Shown in pieces: positions 8,388 through 16,741 of a stretch of DNA of 64,000 nt. The stretch is from Adhaeribacter pallidiroseus (GTDB lineage Bacteria; Bacteroidota; Bacteroidia; Cytophagales; Hymenobacteraceae). How positions within the stretch are numbered: the stretch's first letter is position 1; each line of letters begins with the position of its first letter. Position numbers and translations under genes: made by a program. The stretch is from positions 4,030,001 to 4,094,000 of the forward strand of contig NZ_QASA01000001.1 of NCBI RefSeq assembly GCF_003340495.1, in the 5' to 3' direction. The notes beneath the pieces are model-generated. The model did no database searches. It worked only from the letters and a program-made list of their open reading frames with translations, and had not been told where the DNA came from.

Positions 8388-9164
8388 TTATTCTGCCTGC
8401 ACATTTCTCCGGACAAATGCAGCAGCTAATTTCCGGGGAATAAACCGGGAGGTATTGGCCAATAGCCAGTTGCGGGTACCATGAATAGCTACCGTTTTGC
8501 CAGCCATTAAAGCTTGGTAGCCGTAGGCAGCCACTTCCGCGGAGCTTGCCAACTTTTTACCTTTAAATAACTTAGATTCTTCTAAAGCGGCGGCTTGCAA
8601 AAATCCCGATTCCGTAGGCCCCGGGCATAAAGCCGTTACCGTTACGCCGGTTCCCTGCAATTCATTAGCAATAGCTTCCGAAAACGATAAAACGTAGGCT
8701 TTGGTCGCGAAATAAACCGCCATTAAAGGCCCCGCCTGAAAAGCAGCGGTAGAGGCAACGTTTAAGATCCGGCCACTGCGGCGCTGCACCATCTGCTGCG
8801 TAAATACTTTGGTAAAATGCGTGAGCGCCATAATATTTAAATTTATCATCTGCTCTTCCTTGGCCCAATCAGTTTCCACAAAGAAACCAAAATCACCAAA
8901 GCCCGCATTGTTTACCAGGTATTCCACAGTAATGTTTTCAGCCTGTAAACGGGCCTGAATTTTTGAAACGGCTTGGGGTTGACCTAAATCCTGCGCCAGC
9001 ACCAGTACCTGCACGTTATAAGCGGACCGTATTTCGTCAGCGAGTTGATTTAGCTTCGCTTCGCTACGAGCTACTAACACCAGATTATGTTGGTGCCGGG
9101 CAAATTGCTTGGCTAGTTCGTAGCCTATGCCGCCGGAAGCCCCGGTAATTAAAGCCGTTTTCAT
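8388..9164 (-). CDS. SDR family oxidoreductase
   Basis: A 258-residue classical short-chain dehydrogenase/reductase. Visible landmarks are the cofactor motif TGASGGIG (residues 7-14), NNAG (85-88), catalytic Ser138, and Tyr151 with Lys155 in YFATK. An Arg after the second strand (ARSEAKL) points to NADP(H). Such enzymes reduce carbonyls or oxidise hydroxyls in the cytoplasm; this sub-type is commonly annotated as DltE/YqjQ-like with an unknown substrate. It lies 65 bases downstream of the aldehyde dehydrogenase gene on the same strand and could be co-transcribed with it. Confidence 0.9.
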   Translation of the reverse strand: MKTALITGASGGIGYELAKQFARHQHNLVLVARSEAKLNQLADEIRSAYNVQVLVLAQDLGQPQAVSKIQARLQAENITVEYLVNNAGFGDFGFFVETDWAKEEQMINLNIMALTHFTKVFTQQMVQRRSGRILNVASTAAFQAGPLMAVYFATKAYVLSFSEAIANELQGTGVTVTALCPGPTESGFLQAAALEESKLFKGKKLASSAEVAAYGYQALMAGKTVAIHGTRNWLLANTSRFIPRKLAAAFVRRNVQAE

Positions 9165-9229
9165 GTAGATAATCGCTTTGGATTTAAAAAATTTAATAAT
9201 GGAACTAAATAATCATTGGCATTTCACTA

Positions 9230-10801
9230 TTAGAAATCAAATTTAATTCCTTGGGCTAACGGTAATTCCCGGCTAAAGTTAATGGTATTGGTTTGGCGGC
9301 GCATGTACACTTTCCAGGCATCCGAACCTGATTCACGTCCGCCGCCGGTTTCTTTTTCGCCGCCAAAAGCCCCGCCGATTTCCGCCCCGGAAGTGCCGAT
9401 ATTTACGTTGGCAATGCCGCAATCGGATCCCCAGGCTGACAAAAAAGTTTCGGTTTGCCCTAAATGGTTTGAAAAAATGGCGGAAGATAAGCCTTGGCGT
9501 ACCCCGTTTTGCAAAGCAATTGCCTTTTCTACATCGCCGGTATATTTTATTAAATACAGGATGGGCGCAAACGTTTCTTCCTGCACCGTATGATAGGTAT
9601 TTTCTGCTTCCACGAGGGCAGGAGTTACGTAAGTGCCGGTTTCGTAACTTTCGCCTACTAAAACTTCGCCACCCGTTAATAGAGTACCGCCTTCCTGCTG
9701 CACTTTTTCCAAAGCTTTCTGAAAACTGCTTACCGCGTCTTGGTCAATTAACGGGCCCACCAGAACCGTGTCGCTTAACGGATTACCAATGGGTAAATTC
9801 GGATATATTTTTAAAAGGCGTTCTTTTACCTCGTTATAAATAGCTTCATGAATAATCAGGCGCCTGGTAGATGTACAACGTTGGCCGCAGGTGCCCACGG
9901 CGCCAAAAACGACGGCGCGTAAAGCCATGTCCAGATGAGCGTGTTCGGTTAAAATAATGGCATTATTCCCCCCTAATTCCAGTAAAGCCCGGCCTAAACG
10001 AGCGCCAACCGCCGCACCCACTTTTTTGCCCATGCGCGTAGAACCCGTAGCCGACACCAGAGGAACCCGGGCATCAGCCGCCATTAAAGCCCCTATTTCA
10101 GCATCGCCAATAATTAAATTAAAAATTCCTTCGGGTAAATCATTCGCAAGTAATACTTCTTTTAAAATATGCTGGCAGGCAATAGCCGTTAAAGGTGTTT
10201 TCTCCGATGGTTTCCAGATACATACATCGCCGCATACGGCCGCCAGCATGGCATTCCAGCTCCAAACCGCCACCGGAAAATTAAAAGCCGAAATAACCCC
10301 GACGATGCCTAAAGCATGATATTGCTCGTACATGCGGTGGCCCGGCCGTTCGGAGTGCATGGTAAAACCGTGCAACTGGCGGGATAAGCCTACCGCAAAG
10401 TCGCAGATATCAATCATTTCCTGTACTTCGCCTAAACCTTCCTGGTAAATTTTCCCCATTTCGTACGATACCAGTTTGCCTAAAACGTCTTTGTACAGGC
10501 GTAGCTTATTACCGTATTGCCGTACAATGTCGCCGCGTTTAGGAGCCGGCACCTGGCGCCACTGTTCAAAGGCAAGTTGGGCAGTTTTTACTACTTGTTC
10601 GTAGTCTTCCGGCGTAGCCAGATTTACGCTGGCAATAGCCTGCCCATCTACGGGCGAGTAAATAGTTTTAAAATGTTTATTACCAGCGCCTCCCCAAGTC
10701 AACCCGGTACTGTAAGCCGGATTAGAATCTTTAATTCCCAAACGGGTTTTTATTTCTGCTACAACTGCCTGTTGCGGATTTGCATCGATGGCTTGTTTCA
10801 T
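9230..10801 (-). CDS. aldehyde dehydrogenase, ALDH7 (aminoadipate-semialdehyde) type
   Basis: A 523-residue NAD(P)-dependent aldehyde dehydrogenase. The catalytic nucleophile is Cys309 in GQRCTSTRR, the general base Glu275 in LELGGN, and the oxyanion residue Asn174 in FNFP. The overall sequence (MYEQYHALGIVGV, EKETGGGRESGSD, MRRQTNTINFS) is that of the ALDH7/antiquitin group, which oxidises L-2-aminoadipate 6-semialdehyde in lysine degradation; members also handle betaine and lipid aldehydes. No other lysine-catabolism gene is adjacent, so the pathway role is inferred from the family alone. An SDR gene follows on the same strand. Confidence 0.9.
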   Translation of the reverse strand: MKQAIDANPQQAVVAEIKTRLGIKDSNPAYSTGLTWGGAGNKHFKTIYSPVDGQAIASVNLATPEDYEQVVKTAQLAFEQWRQVPAPKRGDIVRQYGNKLRLYKDVLGKLVSYEMGKIYQEGLGEVQEMIDICDFAVGLSRQLHGFTMHSERPGHRMYEQYHALGIVGVISAFNFPVAVWSWNAMLAAVCGDVCIWKPSEKTPLTAIACQHILKEVLLANDLPEGIFNLIIGDAEIGALMAADARVPLVSATGSTRMGKKVGAAVGARLGRALLELGGNNAIILTEHAHLDMALRAVVFGAVGTCGQRCTSTRRLIIHEAIYNEVKERLLKIYPNLPIGNPLSDTVLVGPLIDQDAVSSFQKALEKVQQEGGTLLTGGEVLVGESYETGTYVTPALVEAENTYHTVQEETFAPILYLIKYTGDVEKAIALQNGVRQGLSSAIFSNHLGQTETFLSAWGSDCGIANVNIGTSGAEIGGAFGGEKETGGGRESGSDAWKVYMRRQTNTINFSRELPLAQGIKFDF

Positions 10802-10883
10802 AATGCCTGTTTTATAGTAAAATTTAAAAAAATACCGGCCTTCAACTAAAAAGGTTTACTTGTACCGCTTGTATTTAAAATAA

Positions 10884-10913
10884 AAAAGCCGCTGCTGATT
10901 AGCAACGGCTTTT
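10884..10913 (-). terminator. rho-independent terminator after degP
   Basis: A 12-bp stem with one G-U pair (10884-10895 with 10902-10913, loop of six) is 19 bases beyond the degP stop codon and continues on the minus strand into TTTTTT. Confidence 0.85.
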
Positions 10914-10932
10914 GGTGTTATAAGAAGTTTAA

Positions 10933-12453
10933 TTATCTACGCCCAATCGGATAAAAGGCCCGGCGACCATCCGGATAGGTACCTTCTACCAGTACTCCCG
11001 ATTCATCTTCGGCACTTTTTAACAAACGCTCTACATCCTGCGGTTTTTCTACTTTTGATTTATCAATCCGGGTAATGATAAAACCATCTACCATGCCGGT
11101 TTGCTTAAATTCGCTGGACTTTACGTTGCTGATTTTAGCGCCTCCTTCTAAACCTAATTTAGTCATTTCGGCTTTGCTTAGCGGCTCAAATTTGGCTCCA
11201 CCATAGTTCACTGCTTTAGCTAATTCGCGTTTTACTACGTTGGTATCGCCCATCCGATTCCGTAAAGTAACGGTAGCATTTTTGGTATCGTTATCGCGAA
11301 GGTAAGTTACTTTTACTTTATCGCCCGGACGGTAACGGGCTACTTGTTCCTGCACGGCAGCGCTGGTATTTACGTTCACACCGTTAATTTGCGTAATAAC
11401 ATCGCCTTTTTCCAGACCAGCTTCTTCAGCAGCACTATTGGCCGAAAAATCGTTGATGTAAATACCATTCAAAGTATTTATTTTTTTATCGGCAGCTAAC
11501 TTGGCATCAACTTCCCGCATGGAAATACCCAGGAAAGCCCGTTGTACTTCGCCGAACTTGAGTAAATCATCAATTACTTTGCTTACAATCGAAGACGGTA
11601 CCGCAAAAGAATAACCCGCGAAAGAACCAGTCTGGGTAGCAATGGCGGTGTTAATACCAATTAAATCACCGTTTAAATTTACCAATGCCCCACCACTGTT
11701 ACCCGGGTTCACGGCCGCATCAGTTTGTATAAAAGACTCTACGCCTAAGTTATTGCCGTTGGCATCTACGTTTTGCACGATACCTACATTGCGGCCTTTG
11801 GCACTGATAATACCCGCTGTAACGGTAGAGTTCAGGTTTAAGGGATTACCTACGGCCAACACCCACTCGCCTACCCGTACGTTATCGGAGTTACCGTAAC
11901 GCACCGTTGGTAACTTATCGGCATTTACTTTTAACAAAGCTAAATCGGTGCTGGGGTCAGCGCCAATTAAGGTCGCCGAAAGTTCGCGTTTATCGTCCAG
12001 TACTACTTTAATCTTGTCGGCTTTATCAATAACGTGGTTGTTGGTTATAATGTAGCCGTTAGAAGCTATAATTACCCCGGAACCGGAACCTACGGAAGGC
12101 CCCTGACGACGGTGATAACCTTCGAAATCATCGCCAAAGAAATCCCGGAAAAAAGGATCAATGTCCTGACGCTTGGAATTATTCTGGGCTAACTCGGTAC
12201 CATACTCGGTCATCACGTGCACAACGGCCGGAGTTACCGCTTCCGCGGCAGTTACAAAGTTTAAACCTTCCGGTACTTTAACCTCACTATCGCGCATTAG
12301 GCTGGAGTAACGGAAGTTACGGGAAGGCTGTTCCTGCTGCACCTGCACTACTGGTTCATCATCTTCCAAGAGTTTGTAACCACCAATGGCCATGCTTCCG
12401 CCCATTACCGCAGAAAGTACTAAGCCGAACATAAATTGTCTTGGTTTCATCAC
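10933..12453 (-). CDS. degP: HtrA/DegP-family periplasmic serine protease
   Basis: A 506-residue trypsin-fold protease with chaperone function against misfolded envelope proteins. An N-terminal hydrophobic segment (residues 7-24) acts as signal or membrane anchor. The catalytic triad is His140 (TNNHVID), Asp170 (STDLALL) and Ser253 (NPGNSGGAL). Two PDZ domains follow (about residues 285-385 and 405-500); the first has the binding loop region AFLGI and the second ends the protein. The LA-type regulatory loop contains FFRDFFGDD. It is transcribed alone with a terminator. An Hsp20 gene lies upstream, so this region carries two protein-quality functions, though separately terminated. Confidence 0.93.
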   Translation of the reverse strand: MMKPRQFMFGLVLSAVMGGSMAIGGYKLLEDDEPVVQVQQEQPSRNFRYSSLMRDSEVKVPEGLNFVTAAEAVTPAVVHVMTEYGTELAQNNSKRQDIDPFFRDFFGDDFEGYHRRQGPSVGSGSGVIIASNGYIITNNHVIDKADKIKVVLDDKRELSATLIGADPSTDLALLKVNADKLPTVRYGNSDNVRVGEWVLAVGNPLNLNSTVTAGIISAKGRNVGIVQNVDANGNNLGVESFIQTDAAVNPGNSGGALVNLNGDLIGINTAIATQTGSFAGYSFAVPSSIVSKVIDDLLKFGEVQRAFLGISMREVDAKLAADKKINTLNGIYINDFSANSAAEEAGLEKGDVITQINGVNVNTSAAVQEQVARYRPGDKVKVTYLRDNDTKNATVTLRNRMGDTNVVKRELAKAVNYGGAKFEPLSKAEMTKLGLEGGAKISNVKSSEFKQTGMVDGFIITRIDKSKVEKPQDVERLLKSAEDESGVLVEGTYPDGRRAFYPIGRR

Positions 12454-12596
12454 TTTATATTTAAAAATATTTTATTTTTTGTATTTCTCTCAATCTTACT
12501 AATTAAACATACAACGCACAAGTATTTGGCTTATTGTAGTTTATTCTGTACGTAAATTTGCAAAAGAGATTGCTTTAATTCATAACAATCTGGAAT

Positions 12597-12628
12597 AAAA
12601 AAAGGCACCGTACAGCGCGCCTTTTTTT
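12597..12628 (-). terminator. rho-independent terminator after hsp20
   Basis: A GC core (GGCAC with GCGCC, one G-U pair) is extended by A/T runs on both sides, 597-608 and 617-628 within this kilobase. On the minus strand it lies about 30 bases past the Hsp20 stop and ends in seven T. Confidence 0.85.
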
Positions 12629-12658
12629 TAAAATTTTTACTTTAATCCTACCCAATCC

Positions 12659-13102
12659 TTACTTAATCTGGATCTGGTGTTTTTTCACCTTCTGTTCGTC
12701 TTTAGGTACTACTACGTGTAAAATACCATTCGCAAACTGCGCATCAATTTGCGCTGGATTTACATTATCGGGCAAGTAGAAGGCTCTGCTGAAAGAACCA
12801 TATTGCGTTTCGAGCAAATGGTATTTTTTATTTGCGTTTTCTTCTTCTTTGTTGAATTTACGTTCGCCCGCAATCGTTAATTTACCTTCCTGAAAATCGA
12901 TGCTAATGTCTTCTTTGCCTAAACCGGGCAAGGATACCTGAAACTCGTATTGATTTTCTGTTTCAAAAGCGTCTACACTCGGCGTAAAATCAGCTAATTG
13001 CCGGCGGTTGTTTACTGTTTCGTTGAAAAAACGATCTAACATGGTGCTGAAAGTTTGCGGCATTTTATCAGTTAAATGGCCGTTATACCGTGTGATGGTC
13101 AT
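12659..13102 (-). CDS. Hsp20 / alpha-crystallin family small heat shock protein
   Basis: A 147-residue small heat-shock chaperone that holds unfolding proteins without ATP in the cytoplasm. The alpha-crystallin domain covers about residues 40-140 and ends with the conserved NGILHVVVPK strand; the short N-terminal arm contains FNETVNNRR. A C-terminal IQI motif (residues 144-146) matches the I-x-I/V tail that mediates oligomer assembly. Unlike most genes here, it is preceded by a good Shine-Dalgarno sequence (13112-13116), suggesting strong translation under stress. It has its own terminator. Confidence 0.93.
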   Translation of the reverse strand: MTITRYNGHLTDKMPQTFSTMLDRFFNETVNNRRQLADFTPSVDAFETENQYEFQVSLPGLGKEDISIDFQEGKLTIAGERKFNKEEENANKKYHLLETQYGSFSRAFYLPDNVNPAQIDAQFANGILHVVVPKDEQKVKKHQIQIK

Positions 13103-13111
13103 TGTTTAAAT

Positions 13112-13116
13112 CTCCT
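13112..13116 (-). promoter_or_regulatory. strong ribosome binding site of hsp20
   Basis: On the minus strand AGGAG sits nine bases before the ATG at 13102. Shine-Dalgarno sequences are otherwise nearly absent in this window, as is usual for Bacteroidota, so this one stands out. Confidence 0.6.
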
Positions 13117-13309
13117 ATTATTTATGTTTTTAAGTTTTATTTTGCTGTTGATATATTGTTTATAGTAAATTTTATACCAACCCTAAAAACCAATCAAAAA
13201 AAAGACTTAATGACATTTAATTAACAATAATGCGTAATAAAGCCTGACAACATGTCTAAATTTTTAAAAATAACTGTTTTTTTCTACTTAAAAAGGCATC
13301 CGTGTATGT

Positions 13310-14097
13310 TTAATCTTGTTGCTCAGGCGTTGGAATGCGTGCGAAAGGTTTTTTACCTTGGAAAAAAGTATAACGTAATTCTACGCCCCATATAGGAGTA
13401 ATGCTATTTTGGTTTTCACCGGCAACGTTTAAGGGTTCTGCTCATCCCACTTATCCGGCAATTTGGTGTAATCAGTTTGCTTGGTGAAAAAGGAGTAAGC
13501 ACCAAGTGCGGATTAGGTTGTAAAGCAATTTCAATCCGCAAACGGGAACGATCAATACCTCTTGCAGCGTAGGGTTTGCTTGCAGTAAAATCAGTATACA
13601 AAAATAATTCGTAACCTGACCGGAGTCGAACGGTAAACGAGTTAATTTTAAAAGGTTTATCCAAATCCAGATGAGGACGTATGCGACCCACAGAAAAAGC
13701 ATTAGAGTATTGCAGATAATCTACCATTACTCGTTTGATTATTTGTAAGCCAGCTAAAAACTAGAATGCCGCATCTACACATCGGTAAAATAAAGTTTCC
13801 GGCCGGGCTCCTGACTAAACATTTGCGAACCACCCAAGCCCCACGTCGCCGTAAATACATGCTCGTACCCCAACCGGAACTGGATTCGTTTTAACTGATC
13901 ATTCAGTAAGTAGGCATTTAGGCCTTTATAATTGGGGTTGGTAGGAAAGCGGTATTGATGCCGGAAGTATAAAAAGCTGGTGTTTTAAAAACGTATTCGG
14001 CTTGTATCTCGGGCCAGAGTTCTAGCGCTAGAAGTTGTTTTTGCTGAGCTAAACTAGGCAAATAGCTCCTGAAAATAAAAAAATTAAAAAAAAGTAA
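13310..14097 (-). pseudogene. decayed DUF2490-like outer-membrane beta-barrel gene
   Basis: No single frame is open, but translating the minus strand piecewise gives one continuous protein. It begins with a Leu/Phe-rich signal-like segment ending in SLAQ, then ELWPEIQAEYVFK, then after a frameshift FRHQYRF, GLNAYLLNDQLKRIQFRLGYEH, then two in-frame TAG codons (13775-13777 and 13754-13756), a further shift into RVMVDYLQYSNAF and RSGYELFLYTDF, another shift at the T-run near 13483, TKLPDKWDE, and finally ITPIWGVELRYTFF with a TAA at 13310-13312. The order and motifs match the DUF2490 family of putative beta-barrel proteins (about 230-260 residues). No start codon is left. At least five lesions make it a true pseudogene, even if some one-base losses were sequence errors. 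Confidence 0.75.
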
Positions 14098-14198
14098 CTG
14101 TCTTTACTGGTAAATTACGAACCAACCACATACGGCCAATTCAACATTTATGCAAATAGCCAAACGCATGCACCTACTCAGTGTTTTACTTTTAATAG

Positions 14199-15389
14199 TT
14201 AGTTACCTAATTCGCTTAAAGCTAGCCAGGCCATTAAACCGATACCGGTTTCCAGGGCCGTTTCGTCTACGTCGAAAGTAGGCGTATGCACCGAGGAGGT
14301 AATGCCGCGTTCTTCGTTGCGGGTGCCTAAGCGATAAAAACAGGCATCAATCTGCTGTGTGTAGTAAGCAAAATCTTCGGCGGCCATCCACAAATCCAGA
14401 TCCACTACATTTTCTTTACCCAAATAACTTTCCGCGGCCAAGCGCATTTTTTTAGTTAAGCTGGGTGAGTTTTCTAAGTACGGGTAACCTCGCCGAATTT
14501 CAAAATCGCAGGAACCTCCCATAGCTTCCGCTAGCTGTTCGGCCATTTTTTTCATTTTCACGTGCGCTTCGGCCCGCCATTTCTCGTCCATAGTCCGGAA
14601 CGTGCCTTCTACTTTTACTTCGTTCGGAATAATGTTGGTAGCCCCATTGGCAATAACTTTACCAAACGATAGTACCGTTGGCGTTTTAGGACTGGCTACC
14701 CGGCTTACAATTTGCTGTAGAGCCACAATCAGGTGGGCCGTAATTAGTACCGGATCGATATTCATTTCGGGCATAGCTCCGTGGCCACCTTTGCCGGTAA
14801 CCGTAATGTATAACTCGTCGGCGCTGGCCATGTACATGCCCGAACGTACTCCCACTTTACCAGCCGGCAGTTGCGGAAACACATGTTGCCCGAATATTGC
14901 GGCGGGTGCTGGGTTTTGCAGCACACCTTCTTTAATCATGAGAGAAGCTCCACCCGGAATCAATTCTTCGCCCGGTTGAAAAATAAGTTTAATTGTTCCT
15001 TCAAACTGATCCCGCAATTGGCTTAAGATGCGGGCAGTACCTAACAAAGACGAAGTATGCACATCGTGGCCGCAAGCGTGCATTACGCCTTCATTCTTCG
15101 ATTTATAAGGCACTTCGTTTTGTTCGGTAATAGGTAATGCGTCCATATCGCCACGCAACGCCACCACTTTCTTGTCCGGGTTTCTACCTTGAATCAGAGC
15201 AGTAACACCGGTTTCGGCCATAGCAATAGGCTCCAAACCAAAAGAATTTAACTTATCGGTAACAAAAGCTGCCGTTTGATATTCCTGAAAAGAAAGTTCA
15301 GGATTGGCGTGCAAATGCTGACGAACTTGCACGATTTCGGGAGCAAATTCCCGGGCTAACTTTTGTATGGTGTCTTTCAGATCAGACAT
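14199..15389 (-). CDS. M20-family amidohydrolase/carboxypeptidase
   Basis: A 396-residue metallo-hydrolase of the M20D amidohydrolase group (hippurate hydrolase, IAA-amino acid hydrolase, N-acetyl-diaminopimelate deacetylase relatives). Metal-binding residues are visible in HACGHDVH (Cys106, His108) and FQPGEE, with a later EDFAYY and the C-terminal HTPTFDVDE. The middle region (about 185-300) is the dimerisation lid domain. It cleaves N-acyl or amide bonds of amino acids in the cytoplasm. No signal peptide. It is isolated between a pseudogene and the SPOR lipoprotein operon, so its substrate is open. Confidence 0.9.
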   Translation of the reverse strand: MSDLKDTIQKLAREFAPEIVQVRQHLHANPELSFQEYQTAAFVTDKLNSFGLEPIAMAETGVTALIQGRNPDKKVVALRGDMDALPITEQNEVPYKSKNEGVMHACGHDVHTSSLLGTARILSQLRDQFEGTIKLIFQPGEELIPGGASLMIKEGVLQNPAPAAIFGQHVFPQLPAGKVGVRSGMYMASADELYITVTGKGGHGAMPEMNIDPVLITAHLIVALQQIVSRVASPKTPTVLSFGKVIANGATNIIPNEVKVEGTFRTMDEKWRAEAHVKMKKMAEQLAEAMGGSCDFEIRRGYPYLENSPSLTKKMRLAAESYLGKENVVDLDLWMAAEDFAYYTQQIDACFYRLGTRNEERGITSSVHTPTFDVDETALETGIGLMAWLALSELGN

Positions 15390-15552
15390 GGTGATAATTT
15401 AAAAGTTAAGAGTTAAAAGTGGCAAGCAAAATTAACTAGACTGGAACACATGATCATTAAAGCCCTTAATTGCGTGTTCCCAAAATAGAAAAAAATTTAA
15501 AAAATTAGCTTCTGGTTCCCGAACAACTAAAAACTAACAACTAGTAACTAAA

Positions 15553-16071
15553 CTACCGGTTCACGTTAATTTGGTCCGTAACAATTAAAGCATTGGGCGT
15601 AATATCCCGGATGCGGGAAAGCACTTGCTGGGCTTCGAGCCGGGTCAGATAATCACCTACTTTCAGCCGGAAGGTGGGTTGGCGGTATTGCAGGTAATCG
15701 CGTTCATCCGGTATTCGCTCAATAATAGCCCGGCGCATGTCCATCGCCGTTTTCCGTTCGGTTCCGGTGTAGGCCAGAATGCGGTAACCCGATGCGTACT
15801 TTATGGCCTTATTCGCATTAGCCATGGTATCGAGCAAGGCCAGGACCCGGTTGTTTACGTGGTTAGTAGGCGTTACTAAAACTGTTGGTTCCGCAGTAGG
15901 TTTAGTATTGCCAGCAGGCTCAGTTGGAGGCGCAGGAAATTTAGGCCTATAAACGCTAAAATCTTCTGCTTTAGCTACGGTTCCCGAATTAGATGACGTT
16001 CCAGGTGTTCTCGCACAGGAAATAAGCACCAAAAACAAAAAACTTAGTTCTTTAAATCTGATTATTCTCAT
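15553..16071 (-). CDS. SPOR-domain lipoprotein
   Basis: A 172-residue protein with a lipoprotein signal (hydrophobic residues 9-18, lipobox LISC with Cys19), a Pro/Thr-rich linker to about residue 70, and a C-terminal domain beginning GYRILAYTGTER and ending TPNALIV that has the two-repeat pattern of SPOR domains, which bind denuded septal peptidoglycan. It is thus likely outer-membrane or periplasm anchored and linked to cell-wall turnover. Its first 20 bases overlap the end of deoC, so it is the last gene of a secA-deoC-lipoprotein transcript. Confidence 0.75.
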   Translation of the reverse strand: MRIIRFKELSFLFLVLISCARTPGTSSNSGTVAKAEDFSVYRPKFPAPPTEPAGNTKPTAEPTVLVTPTNHVNNRVLALLDTMANANKAIKYASGYRILAYTGTERKTAMDMRRAIIERIPDERDYLQYRQPTFRLKVGDYLTRLEAQQVLSRIRDITPNALIVTDQINVNR

Positions 16072-16741
16072 GCTTGATAAGTTGTACTCCCGCCGAAGTA
16101 CCTAAACGGTCGGCACCCGCTTGAATTAATTCTTTGGCAAAAGCAAGATCCCGGATGCCACCCGAAGCTTTAATCCGCACCCGTTCGGGTAAGTTTTGCC
16201 GCATTAATAGTACGTCTTCTACAGTAGCTCCATGCGGAGCAAAACCCGTGGAAGTTTTTACAAAATCAGCTTCGGCTTGGGCGCATATCGCGCACGCATC
16301 TATAATTTCCTCTTCCGATAATAAAGCCGTTTCGATAATAACTTTTACCAGCCCCCCTCGCAAGTGGCAAAGAGTAGCTAATTCCCCAATTTCGTTTTCG
16401 ACATCGGCCAACTTACCCGTTTTAAAAGCAGCTAAGTTCCAAACTACATCTATTTCGGTAGCTCCCGTACTTAATGCTTTGTGCGCCTCAAAAAATTTAA
16501 CTTCGGCGGTTTGGTAACCAAAAGGAAAACCAATAACCGTAGCAATTTTAACCGGACTTTCTCCCAAAATACTGGAAGCAATTTTTACATAACACGGCGG
16601 TACACAAACCGCCGCAAATTGGTGTTCCAGAGCTTCGGCGCACAACTGCCGGATCATACGCTCGTCGGCATCGGGCCGCAGAAGCGTATGATCGATGTAG
16701 CTGGCAATGGTGGAATTGGCGGTATTTGATTTAGTCTTCAA
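16052..16741 (-). CDS. deoC: deoxyribose-phosphate aldolase
   Basis: A 229-residue class I aldolase that splits 2-deoxyribose 5-phosphate into glyceraldehyde 3-phosphate and acetaldehyde, a step of deoxynucleoside salvage. The Schiff-base lysine is Lys162 in FVKTSTGF; Lys191 in IKASGGIR and Asp98 in TEIDVV complete the active site. The length is the usual one for short bacterial DeoC. Its start overlaps the 3' end of secA by 11 bases and its end overlaps the lipoprotein gene by 20, so it is tightly coupled to both. Confidence 0.95.
   Translation of the reverse strand: MKTKSNTANSTIASYIDHTLLRPDADERMIRQLCAEALEHQFAAVCVPPCYVKIASSILGESPVKIATVIGFPFGYQTAEVKFFEAHKALSTGATEIDVVWNLAAFKTGKLADVENEIGELATLCHLRGGLVKVIIETALLSEEEIIDACAICAQAEADFVKTSTGFAPHGATVEDVLLMRQNLPERVRIKASGGIRDLAFAKELIQAGADRLGTSAGVQLIKHENNQI

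Noticed and set aside
13472-13702. A second overlapping frame in the 13.4-13.7 kb region
   Set aside because: The protein pieces that match a known pattern lie in other frames; this one is noise inside the pseudogene.
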